This document shows positions 1 through 5,421 of a stretch of DNA of 5,421 nt, piece after piece. Below the pieces are notes generated by a model. The model was not told the DNA's origin. It ran no database searches and saw only the letters and a list, made by a program, of their open reading frames with translations. The stretch's first letter is position 1; each line of letters starts with the position of its first letter. The stretch is from Bacillota bacterium (GTDB lineage: Bacteria > Bacillota > Clostridia > Oscillospirales > Acutalibacteraceae), in NCBI GenBank assembly GCA_023412845.1, contig JAEZRH010000096.1, positions 1 through 5,421 on the forward strand, written 5' to 3'. The position numbers and the translations under genes were made by a program.

Positions 1-357
1 GTAGTCCACCGCGCAGGTCCCGTCCGGCTTGTCCGCCCAGAAATATCCCCTGCCGCCGTCATAGCGGGTATCCCTCACGATGGATTTGGCGGTATTCCAC
101 GACTCGATCTCCGTGATTTCACCGTCCTTGAAGCGCTGATAATTCGCCTGAAGCGCGGAGATCACGCTTTCCACCTCGGATTTCGCGACGGTGTCGAAGG
201 TGTCCCGCTGAACGCCGATGGCCGTGCCGTAGGCTTCGCCGAGGCTGACGTACGACAGCGCGGACTGGACGAATACCACGGCGGCGATCAGCAGCGTCAC
301 GGCGACGATCAGCTTTCTCTGAATGTTCCATTTCCCGATTCCCGGAAGAAACCGCAT
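1..357 (-). CDS. Methyl-accepting chemotaxis protein with single Cache sensor, N-terminal part (cut by window edge)
   Basis: This is the first 119 codons of a chemoreceptor read leftward; the frame stays open to base 1, so the rest lies outside the window. The start is the ATG at 357-355, preceded by a GGGGG Shine-Dalgarno core (365-369 on the plus strand) at 7-base spacing. A basic N-terminus (KWNIQRK, residues 9-15) is followed by one hydrophobic helix at about residues 16-34, which would be the first transmembrane segment. An extracellular helix follows (about 40-78), then RYDGGRGYFWADKPDG (98-113). That block matches the conserved core of single Cache (sCache_2) sensor domains of receptors, which bind small ligands outside the cell. 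The HAMP and signalling domains expected downstream are not visible, so a Cache-type histidine kinase or cyclase cannot be fully excluded. It is transcribed divergently from the glycosyltransferase. Basis: reading frame and motif seen; family assignment from knowledge of Cache proteins. Confidence 0.82.
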   Translation of the reverse strand, partial: MRFLPGIGKWNIQRKLIVAVTLLIAAVVFVQSALSYVSLGEAYGTAIGVQRDTFDTVAKSEVESVISALQANYQRFKDGEITEIESWNTAKSIVRDTRYDGGRGYFWADKPDGTCAVDY

Positions 358-406
358 TTTCAAACCCCCACTTTTAAAAAGCGCCGTCTTTTTCCTTTGT
401 CTGTAC

Positions 407-426
407 TTTAACACGGTACCGTTAAA
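407..426. promoter_or_regulatory. Inverted repeat in divergent intergenic region, possible operator
   Basis: TTTAAC (407-412) and GTTAAA (421-426) form perfect 6-base arms around an 8-base centre that itself contains the palindrome GGTACC (415-420). It lies about 50 bases upstream of the leftward chemoreceptor start and about 140 bases upstream of the rightward glycosyltransferase start. That position suits a regulator-binding site for the leftward gene. No convincing sigma-A or sigma-D promoter could be matched around it on either strand, so its role is inference only. Confidence 0.3.
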
Positions 427-563
427 TTTCGGTTCCGTTTTTGTTAAGGGAAGTTTTTCCGCGGCCGGCGGCCCGGCGCTCATGAAATTTTCAGACTGAC
501 TTCATCTTCCCGCAACAAGCGCGAGAGATAATGCAGGTACTGTTTCCGCATGGGGTGAAAGAG

Positions 564-2627
564 ATGAAAACCGGCAACCGCCATACATTTGACTGGAAAA
601 CACACCGGCATACCGCCACGCTGTGCGCCGTAGCGCTGCTTTCGTTCGGGCTGAATTTCTGCCTGATCTCGCAGGTGGGCTACGGCAACGCGTACTACGC
701 GGCGGCGATCAGGAGCATGACCCAGAGCTTTCACAATTTCTTCTATATCTCGTTCGACCCGGCCGGAGTCGTGTCGATCGACAAATCCCCGCTCGGTCTT
801 TGGGTCCAGGCGTTGTTCGTCCTCGTACTCGGGTACCACGGATGGGTGATGCTGCTGCCGCAGGCGCTCGCTGGCGCGGCTTCCACCGTGCTGATGTACC
901 TGCTGACCGCAAAACATTTCAGCCGCCCGGCGGGTCTGCTTTCGGCGTTGGTTTTCGCGCTTACGCCAGCCGCCGTCGTCGCGTCGCGCAACAACACCAT
1001 GGATATGCAGCTCGTCTTCGCTCTGCTGCTGGCCGTGTGGTTCCTGTTCCGCTCGATTGAGACGGGGAAACGGCGCTTCCTGTTTGCGGCGGCTGTCACG
1101 ATCGGAATCGGGTTCAACATCAAGATGCTGCAGGCGTACATGATCCTTCCAGCCGTCGTTCTGCTGTATCTGTTCTGCTCGAAAGAGAGGCCCGGCAGGC
1201 GCTTCGTCTCCGGGATTCTGGCTACGGCCGTGATGGCCGCCGTCTCACTCGCATGGGTCGCCGCGGTGGACCTCACCCCCGTCTCCGACCGACCGTACGT
1301 GGGCAGCTCCACGAACAACACCGTTTCCGAGCTGATCGTCGGCCACAACGGCATGGAACGCCTTGTGGGTCAGGGCGGCGTTTCCGGAGGGATGCGCCGC
1401 GGGAACATGGGCGGTTTTCAGGGTGACGGGCGCTCGCGCGGGGACGGCGGCCGCAGCGGCGGACAAAACCCGCCCACCGGGCAAAACAACGGGCAGAACA
1501 TGCCTTTCGGACAGGGGAACGGCCAGGGCAACAGCCAGAACGGCGGATTTCCCGGAGCGGGGAACCGACAGGGCGGCTTCGGCGGCAACCGTACCGGCGG
1601 CGCGGTGGGCAACGACATCGGCACGGCCGGCCCCCTGCGCCTGTGGCAGAGCTCCATGTACGGCCAGGCTTCGTGGCTGCTGATCCCCGCGCTGTTCTGT
1701 GCGCTCGCCTGCATCCGGAAATTCTCGTTGAAGCGGATGTCTCTGCGGCAGGGCATCTTCGCCTTCTGGGGCGTGTGGCTTGTGACCCTCGGCGCGTTTT
1801 TCAGTTTTGCTTCCTTTTACCACCGGTATTATCTGTGCATGCTGGCCCCGGGGATCGCCGGCGTGGTTGGCATCGGTTTCCCGGAGATGCTTCGGGCCTT
1901 CCGGGACCGCAGAGGCGTAAAACAGTGGCTGCTGCCCCTGTGCCTCGTTTCTTCCACCGCGTTCTCGGCCGCGTATGTTTGGAGCTATTCGCAGCTCAGG
2001 ACATGGCTGTTCCCGGTCATTGCAGGGTCCGGCGCCGCGGCGTTCGTGCTGATGACTCTCCGGCTCCTGCGTCCCAGGAAGCAGACCGCCGTCCGGGCCG
2101 TCGCCGCGTGCATGCTTGTGTCCCTCCTTGCGGGGCCGTTCTACTGGTCCCTGACCGCGATGCTGTACGTGCCGGAGAACATCACGATGCCCTACGCCGG
2201 GCCGGAGCTTGCCTCCACGGCAAAAACGCCGGGCATGACGGCGAATCAGGAGGCGTTCACCACAAACGACGACGCCACGCAGACGCTTGAAAATTACCTC
2301 GTAAAAAACTATAAACAAGGCAGCTATCTTGTCGTGGCACAGAAAGCCAATGACGTCGCGCAGTTCATTGTCGATACCGGACTGCCCGCCGTCGCCTACG
2401 GAGGATTTCTGGGCAGCGATCAGGCTCTCACGCTCGACCGCTTCAAGGAGCTGGTTAAGGAAGGGAAGATCACCTATTTTCTCGTTTCCGAACAAAGCAG
2501 CGGCATGGCAAGAGGTTCCGATTCCGAAATTCTCTCCTATGTGGAAGAAAACGCCGCAAAGGTCAGCCCTTCGGAATACGGAGGCTCATCCTCCGTCAGC
2601 GCGACGCTGTACCGCTTCGGCTCCTGA
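564..2627 (+). CDS. Glycosyltransferase family 39 (PMT/ArnT-like) membrane protein, YkcB-like, with Gly/Asn/Gln-rich insert
   Basis: A polytopic membrane glycosyltransferase of 687 residues, of the GT-C type that uses lipid-phosphate-linked sugars to modify envelope acceptors on the outer face; donor and acceptor are unknown. An N-terminal helix (about 18-36) leads into a first extracellular loop with FDPAGVVSIDKSPLG (64-78). This is the acidic loop typical of the PMT_2/YkcB group and probably catalytic. Further family signatures are SRNNTMDMQL (141-150), GIGFNIKMLQAYMILPA (181-197) and SDRPYVGSSTNN (241-252). A low-complexity insert (about 265-350) precedes more membrane helices (about 370-530). 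The soluble C-terminus (about 540-687) carries the YkcB-type motif AYGGFLGSDQALTLDRF (611-627). The ATG at 564 was chosen because GGGGTGAAAGAG stands just before it; an in-frame ATG at 531 would add 11 residues but has a poorer ribosome site. The length is close to that of Bacillus YkcB. No promoter was recognised upstream, and the gene seems to be its own unit. Family is certain; substrate is not. Confidence 0.9.
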   Translation: MKTGNRHTFDWKTHRHTATLCAVALLSFGLNFCLISQVGYGNAYYAAAIRSMTQSFHNFFYISFDPAGVVSIDKSPLGLWVQALFVLVLGYHGWVMLLPQALAGAASTVLMYLLTAKHFSRPAGLLSALVFALTPAAVVASRNNTMDMQLVFALLLAVWFLFRSIETGKRRFLFAAAVTIGIGFNIKMLQAYMILPAVVLLYLFCSKERPGRRFVSGILATAVMAAVSLAWVAAVDLTPVSDRPYVGSSTNNTVSELIVGHNGMERLVGQGGVSGGMRRGNMGGFQGDGRSRGDGGRSGGQNPPTGQNNGQNMPFGQGNGQGNSQNGGFPGAGNRQGGFGGNRTGGAVGNDIGTAGPLRLWQSSMYGQASWLLIPALFCALACIRKFSLKRMSLRQGIFAFWGVWLVTLGAFFSFASFYHRYYLCMLAPGIAGVVGIGFPEMLRAFRDRRGVKQWLLPLCLVSSTAFSAAYVWSYSQLRTWLFPVIAGSGAAAFVLMTLRLLRPRKQTAVRAVAACMLVSLLAGPFYWSLTAMLYVPENITMPYAGPELASTAKTPGMTANQEAFTTNDDATQTLENYLVKNYKQGSYLVVAQKANDVAQFIVDTGLPAVAYGGFLGSDQALTLDRFKELVKEGKITYFLVSEQSSGMARGSDSEILSYVEENAAKVSPSEYGGSSSVSATLYRFGS
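1365..1612 (+). repeat. Low-complexity segment coding for Gly/Asn/Gln/Arg-rich insert in the GT39 protein
   Basis: This in-frame stretch encodes about 82 residues made largely of Gly, Asn, Gln and Arg, with recurring units such as GGMRRG, GQNNGQN, GQGNGQGN and GGFGGNRTGG. It sits between the RPYVGSSTNN region and the next membrane helix, where a long extracellular loop is expected. The reading frame is intact on both sides, so it is part of the protein and not an insertion that breaks it. Gly-rich loops at this position are known in YkcB-like proteins; a function for this one is not known. Confidence 0.75.
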
Positions 2628-2682
2628 TCCGACGAATTTTTCCCGCGCTTCCATTCGGCAGACCTGCCGTCGAGTTCCCTTC

Positions 2683-2714
2683 CTCGAGAAAATTGCATAA
2701 ATTTCGTTTTTTCT
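2683..2714 (+). terminator. Possible weak intrinsic terminator after GT39 gene
   Basis: About 60 bases after the glycosyltransferase stop, an imperfect A/T-rich hairpin (GAAAATT at 2688-2694 against AAATTTC near 2699-2705, GCAT loop) is followed by GTTTTTTCT. Two small GC hairpins lie just upstream: CGGCAG (2656-2661) with CTGCCG (2664-2669), and TCGAG (2670-2674) with CTCGA (2683-2687). None is the classic GC stem plus U-run, so termination here is only a suggestion. Confidence 0.25.
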
Positions 2715-2774
2715 ATTCAAAACTTCCCATTTTTAATTCTTATAGTCACGGTTTATTCAGTGATTTGCAAGAAC

Positions 2775-2827
2775 TTTTTAAAAACTGTCATTTTGAGATT
2801 GACAATATGTTCCAGTACATTTATTAT
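2775..2827 (+). promoter_or_regulatory. Sigma-A promoter for the downstream chemoreceptor, with UP-like A/T tract
   Basis: A -35 TTGACA (2799-2804) and a -10 TATTAT (2822-2827) are separated by exactly 17 bases, giving a near-consensus housekeeping promoter. The palindromic tract TTTTTAAAAA (2775-2784) lies just upstream of the -35, where an alpha-subunit UP element would sit. Transcription should start near 2833-2836, leaving a leader of about 100 bases before the start codon at 2943. The box is of sigma-A type and not the flagellar sigma-D type often used for chemoreceptors. Confidence 0.82.
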
Positions 2828-2838
2828 GATGGATAAGG

Positions 2839-2933
2839 CAGAAACATTTCAGTGAAAACTTGATATTTGCGGCATGGCGCCGCAGAAAACAGGGACGTCT
2901 CCGCAGGAACGGAGACGTCCTTTCTGAAAGAAG
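2839..2933 (+). promoter_or_regulatory. Structured 5' leader of the chemoreceptor mRNA, candidate cis-regulatory RNA
   Basis: The leader can fold as a three-way junction. Helix P1 pairs TTTCAG (2847-2852) with CTGAAA (2924-2929). P2 pairs TGCGGC (2868-2873) with GCCGCA (2879-2884). P3 is a perfect 11-base stem, GGACGTCTCCG (2893-2903) with CGGAGACGTCC (2910-2920), closed by CAGGAA. A competing fold pairs CAGAAA (2883-2888) with TTTCTG (2921-2926), extending P3 past a 4-base bulge and destroying P1 and P2. The Shine-Dalgarno-like AAAGAAG (2927-2933) overlaps the 3' strand of P1 but is free in the competing fold. P3 followed by TTTC might also act as a weak attenuator. It does not match the c-di-GMP-I consensus. 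Helices are seen; switching is inference. Confidence 0.5.
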
Positions 2934-2942
2934 CGGGTGAAC

Positions 2943-5057
2943 ATGGCCATCAAAAGAGCAGCGTCTTTAAAAAAGAAGAGGGAAAAACTCGGCCGGAGGA
3001 TCACGGCCGCGTCCAGCGTTGCGATTCTTGCTACTGCGGCGGCTACCGTTTTCGTCATGTATCTGGGCAGCACAAAACTGACGGACATGGTCCTGCAGGA
3101 CGAGACGCAGTCCGCCTACCTCGCGCTCAACAGTGAAATAAGCCAGATGGACGTCTCTGTCGCTTCGTTCGCGCACACATTCGCGTCCGATAAGGCCGTA
3201 GTGGCCGCCGTGAAGACCGCGGACCGCGGCGCCATCCTCGACGCGCTGAACCAGGCGAAGCGTACGGCCAGTTCCAACGTCGATTTCATGACGGTCACCG
3301 ACCCAAGCGGGATCGTGCTGGCCCGCACCGCCAGTCAGAGAACGAAGGATTCTCTTTCCTATCAAGCCGGCATTCAGGATGCGGCCAAAGGATACACGCG
3401 GGTCTACCTGGAAAAAGGGACGGAGGTTCCACTCGCCGTGCGGGCCGCCTCCCCGATCACGGATGCGGGCGGGAAGATCGTCGGCATCCTCTCCACCGGC
3501 TACGACATGGGCAGCCACTCTTTTCTCGACGGTTTGAAATCGACGACCGGCTGTGAATACAGCGTCTTCCTGAATGGGACGCGCCTCAATACGACCCTTC
3601 TCGACCCCCAGAGCAAGCGGCAGGAGAAAACGCCCCTCGACGCGGGTGTGCAGCAGACCATCTCCCGCTCCGGGGCGCCGGTGATGCAGCGGCTCGCCAT
3701 CCTCGGACAAAATTATTACGGGCTGTATCAGCCCATCAAAGATCCCGCCGGGAAGATCATCGGCGCTTTCGGGACGGCAAAGCCGATCGGCTCCATCCTC
3801 GCACTCCAGGGGCGGTACTCTCTCTTGGCCGGTTTTGCCGCTCTGCTGGTCGCACTCGCCGGAGTGCTGTTTTTCGCACGTTTCTCCCGCAGGAAGATCG
3901 CGCTCCCCCTCGCAGGCATGAACGGCCTCGCCGCTTCGCTTGCAAAGGGCGACCTGAGCGAACGCCGGCTTTCCTCTCATTCCAACGACGAGATCGGCAG
4001 CCTTATGGAGTCCCTCGTCTCCATGTCTTCCTCCCTGCGCCTGTATGAAAGCGACATTTCACGCCATCTGGGCTCCATGGCACAGGGCGACCTGACTCAG
4101 GACGTGAGCATCGAATACATCGGCGACTTCGCCCCCATCCGCGCGTCGCTTGAGACTATCTCCTCCTCGCTCAACTCGATGCTTGCAAAAATCAATGAAG
4201 CCGCGCTGCAGGTAAGCTCCGGCGCAAGGCAGGTCTCCGACGGATCACAGTCGCTTGCGCAGGGTGCCGCAGAGCAGACCGCCTCCATCGAAGAACTTTC
4301 CGGCGAGATCGCAGGTATTTCGGACGGAGTCGGCGAAACGGCGGAAAACGTGAAGACGATCGCCCACAAGATTTCCGGCACCGCACAGGAGATGGAAAAT
4401 TCCAGCCGTCAGGCAGAGGATATGTTGGCGGCGATGGAAGGAATCCGGCGGTCCTCAGACAGGATCAAAAAAATCATCAAAACGATTGACGATATTGCTT
4501 TCCAGACCAACCTGCTTGCGCTGAACGCTTCGGTTGAGGCCGCCCGCGCAGGCGATGCGGGCAAAGGGTTTGCCGTAGTCGCCGACGAGGTGCGCAGCCT
4601 TGCGGCGAAATCCGCCCAGGCGTCGAAAGAAACCGGCGCGCTGATCCAGGACACGCTGACCAAAGTGGAGAACGGTTTCTCGCTCGCCGGCAGGACGGCG
4701 CGGAGCGCCGAAGAAATCCAGAAGGTCCTTCAGCAGATCGTAACGGACATCTTCACCGTCGACTCGGCTGCTTCCGAACAGAAAAGGCGCATCGACCGCA
4801 TCAACAGCAGCATTGGTCAGGTTTCCTCCGTTGTGCAGAGCAACTCCGCCACGGCACAGGAAAGCGCCGCCGCCAGCGAAGAGCTCTCCGGCCAGGCCAG
4901 ACTGCTCTTGGAAGAGGTGCGGAAGTTCCGCCTCAAACAGCCCTCCTTGGAGGGAGACGACGGTTTTCCCCCGCCGGATGAGAGAATCGATTCGGAGGAA
5001 GCCGATGCGGAATCGGATGCTGTGCTTCCTTTTGAGTTGGCCGCCGGAGAATCCTGA
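2943..5057 (+). CDS. Methyl-accepting chemotaxis protein, double Cache sensor, tandem HAMP
   Basis: A complete 704-residue transmembrane chemoreceptor that should control CheA through CheW. Residues 1-19 are basic. The first membrane helix is about 22-42. The extracellular sensor (about 43-288) is a Cache_3/Cache_2-type double domain: MTVTDPSGIVLART (116-129), RAASPITDAGGKIVGILSTG (167-186), and NYYGLYQPIKDPAGKIIGAF (257-276). The second helix is about 292-312. A HAMP domain (about 313-365, with DEIG at 349-352) is followed by a second HAMP-like unit (about 367-417, with GDL at 382-384). The signalling coiled coil runs to about 662, with the conserved tip VEAARAGDAGKGFAVVADEV (531-550). The last 40 residues are acidic and lack a CheR-tethering pentapeptide such as NWETF. 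The ATG at 2943 is preferred because AAAGAAG lies 9 bases upstream; an in-frame GTG at 2937 is an alternative. The ligand is unknown. It stands alone between its own promoter and terminator. Confidence 0.95.
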   Translation: MAIKRAASLKKKREKLGRRITAASSVAILATAAATVFVMYLGSTKLTDMVLQDETQSAYLALNSEISQMDVSVASFAHTFASDKAVVAAVKTADRGAILDALNQAKRTASSNVDFMTVTDPSGIVLARTASQRTKDSLSYQAGIQDAAKGYTRVYLEKGTEVPLAVRAASPITDAGGKIVGILSTGYDMGSHSFLDGLKSTTGCEYSVFLNGTRLNTTLLDPQSKRQEKTPLDAGVQQTISRSGAPVMQRLAILGQNYYGLYQPIKDPAGKIIGAFGTAKPIGSILALQGRYSLLAGFAALLVALAGVLFFARFSRRKIALPLAGMNGLAASLAKGDLSERRLSSHSNDEIGSLMESLVSMSSSLRLYESDISRHLGSMAQGDLTQDVSIEYIGDFAPIRASLETISSSLNSMLAKINEAALQVSSGARQVSDGSQSLAQGAAEQTASIEELSGEIAGISDGVGETAENVKTIAHKISGTAQEMENSSRQAEDMLAAMEGIRRSSDRIKKIIKTIDDIAFQTNLLALNASVEAARAGDAGKGFAVVADEVRSLAAKSAQASKETGALIQDTLTKVENGFSLAGRTARSAEEIQKVLQQIVTDIFTVDSAASEQKRRIDRINSSIGQVSSVVQSNSATAQESAAASEELSGQARLLLEEVRKFRLKQPSLEGDDGFPPPDERIDSEEADAESDAVLPFELAAGES

Positions 5058-5078
5058 CAACACCCTCCTGCTTTTTTG

Positions 5079-5125
5079 ATAAAGCCGCCGGGCCGCCGCA
5101 AAGACGGTCCGGCGGTATTCTTTAT
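5079..5125 (+). terminator. Rho-independent terminator of the chemoreceptor gene
   Basis: Twenty-two bases after the stop codon, CCGCCGGGCCG (5085-5095) pairs with CGGTCCGGCGG (5105-5115) over 11 positions with one G-U wobble, closing a 9-base loop. TATTCTTTAT follows as the U-rich tail. The flanks ATAAAG (5079-5084) and CTTTAT (5120-5125) are also complementary, so the structure could terminate in either direction. Confidence 0.85.
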
Positions 5126-5303
5126 GCCGGGGCGGATCCCCCGCATTGTCATTTTCATCAGAACTGTATGAATCATGATATCTCCATTGTATACCATACT
5201 ATAGCAATAGCATCCCAGCCGTAAGAAGCAGAGAAGATCATACAAGACGGGATCCTCCTCTGCGGAATTCTTCCGAGAAGCAGTACGGGAAAATGAGTCA
5301 TGA
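5126..5303. other. Intergenic stretch without recognisable gene
   Basis: No convincing coding region was found here on either strand. Plus-strand frames are short and interrupted. The long minus-strand frame across it is mainly an antisense shadow of the chemoreceptor 3' end and lacks a family signature. The part at about 5145-5215 is A/T-richer than the genes and includes the palindrome ATCATGAT (5172-5179). Read leftward, TATGG then TATACA (around 5189-5199) resembles an extended -10 box, with no gene behind it. The stretch ends in ATGA (5300-5303), directly before the structured element that follows. Confidence 0.5.
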
Positions 5304-5421
5304 CCACCCGTAAAACGGGTGGCTTGCACGAGCCCTAAAAGGGCATAAAACTGCCAGCGCCTAAAGACGCTGGCTTTCACTTTGTTCAAGCCGTAGTGGA
5401 CTGAATACCGGCTAACCCTTA
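5304..5421 (+). ncRNA. Structured noncoding element, candidate HEARO/omega RNA (IscB-type) at left end of an IS200/IS605-superfamily element, cut by window edge
   Basis: Four hairpins are packed into 118 bases. H1: CCACCCG (5304-5310) with CGGGTGG (5316-5322), loop TAAAA. H2: GCCC (5332-5335) with GGGC (5341-5344), loop TAAAA again. H3: GCCAGCG (5353-5359) with CGCTGGC (5368-5374), 8-base loop. H4: AGCC-GTA (5389-5395) with TAC-C-GGCT (5406-5413), one bulged C. GTGG in the H4 loop (5396-5399) could also pair with CCAC of H1 as a pseudoknot. The A-rich loops favour a plus-strand RNA. The order of elements (GACCAC hairpin, GCAC link, small GC hairpin, AACTG link, next hairpin) resembles, from memory, the HEARO/omega RNA lying upstream of iscB, which tends to insert after ATGA or GTGA; here it directly follows ATGA (5300-5303). 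No transposase or nuclease gene is visible. An IS605-type DNA end with subterminal hairpins is the main alternative. Hairpins are certain; the family is inference. Confidence 0.5.

Noticed and set aside
119..331. A 70-residue minus-strand frame, rich in Arg.
   Set aside because: It is a shifted frame inside the truncated chemoreceptor, whose own frame runs from 357 to the window edge with a membrane helix and Cache motif.
1365..1612. A tandem DNA repeat, CRISPR-like array or mobile insertion within the glycosyltransferase gene.
   Set aside because: Units are irregular, the frame is open throughout, and the family carries Gly-rich loops at this position, so it is protein low complexity.
1245..2495. 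A 416-residue open frame on the minus strand opposite the glycosyltransferase gene.
   Set aside because: It lies wholly antisense to a gene with clear family motifs, shows no recognisable domain, and its composition (Pro/Gly/Arg/Glu-rich) is what codon bias in a GC-rich gene produces.
2893..2923. The 11-base hairpin as the terminator of the glycosyltransferase transcript.
   Set aside because: It lies downstream of the receptor promoter, inside the receptor leader, and its U-tract is only TTTC. It is treated as a leader structure, with attenuation possible but weak.
2833..2942. A c-di-GMP class I or class II riboswitch upstream of the chemoreceptor.
   Set aside because: The expected conserved class I core (GGCAAACC, a GAAA tetraloop, GGGACGCAAAGCC) is absent; GGGACG at 2892-2897 alone is only part of a simple perfect hairpin. 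Nothing resembled the class II sequence either.
2967..3980. A 337-residue minus-strand frame opposite the second chemoreceptor.
   Set aside because: It is fully antisense to a complete receptor gene and has no family motif or plausible ribosome site.
5134..5254. GGATCCC and GGGATCC as inverted repeats bounding a small element.
   Set aside because: Both contain the self-palindromic GGATCC, so a 7-base match is weak, and there is no matching flanking duplication.
4817..5389. A 190-residue minus-strand frame covering the receptor 3' end, terminator and intergenic region.
   Set aside because: It begins inside the hairpin element, crosses a strong terminator, overlaps about 240 bases of the receptor in antisense, and shows no known domain.

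Overview
The window looks like chromosomal DNA from a GC-rich, motile Firmicute of the Clostridia, perhaps an Oscillospiraceae/Ruminococcaceae-type organism. The reasons are Gram-positive-style Shine-Dalgarno and sigma-A promoter sequences, a YkcB-like family 39 glycosyltransferase, and Cache-type chemoreceptors. The lineage is inferred from gene style only; no marker gene is present.

Layout. Positions 1-357 (minus) hold the first 119 codons of a methyl-accepting chemotaxis protein with a single Cache (sCache_2-like) sensor, cut by the left edge. A 206-base divergent spacer follows, with a TTTAAC/GTTAAA inverted repeat. Positions 564-2627 (plus) encode a polytopic GT39/PMT-like membrane glycosyltransferase. 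It has a roughly 80-residue Gly/Asn/Gln-rich insert and a soluble C-terminal YkcB-type domain. Positions 2628-2942 are a regulatory spacer. It holds a possible weak terminator, a very good sigma-A promoter (TTGACA, 17 bases, TATTAT) with an A/T-rich upstream element, and a roughly 100-nt leader that can fold into a three-way junction or an alternative long hairpin. Positions 2943-5057 (plus) encode a complete 704-residue chemoreceptor: double Cache sensor, two transmembrane helices, two HAMP units and a cytoplasmic signalling hairpin. A strong intrinsic terminator (5079-5125) closes that unit.

After about 170 bases with no recognisable gene, the last 118 bases (5304-5421) hold four tightly packed hairpins starting directly after an ATGA. 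This resembles the left end and noncoding RNA of an IS200/IS605-superfamily element, most likely the HEARO/omega RNA that precedes iscB genes. It runs off the right edge, so any nuclease gene would lie outside the window.

Functionally, two chemoreceptors with different Cache sensors flank a cell-envelope glycosyltransferase. Both receptors should feed the CheA/CheW pathway, whose genes are not here. No link between the glycosyltransferase and chemotaxis is visible beyond adjacency. The items most worth a second look are the structured leader of the second receptor and the structured element at the right edge.
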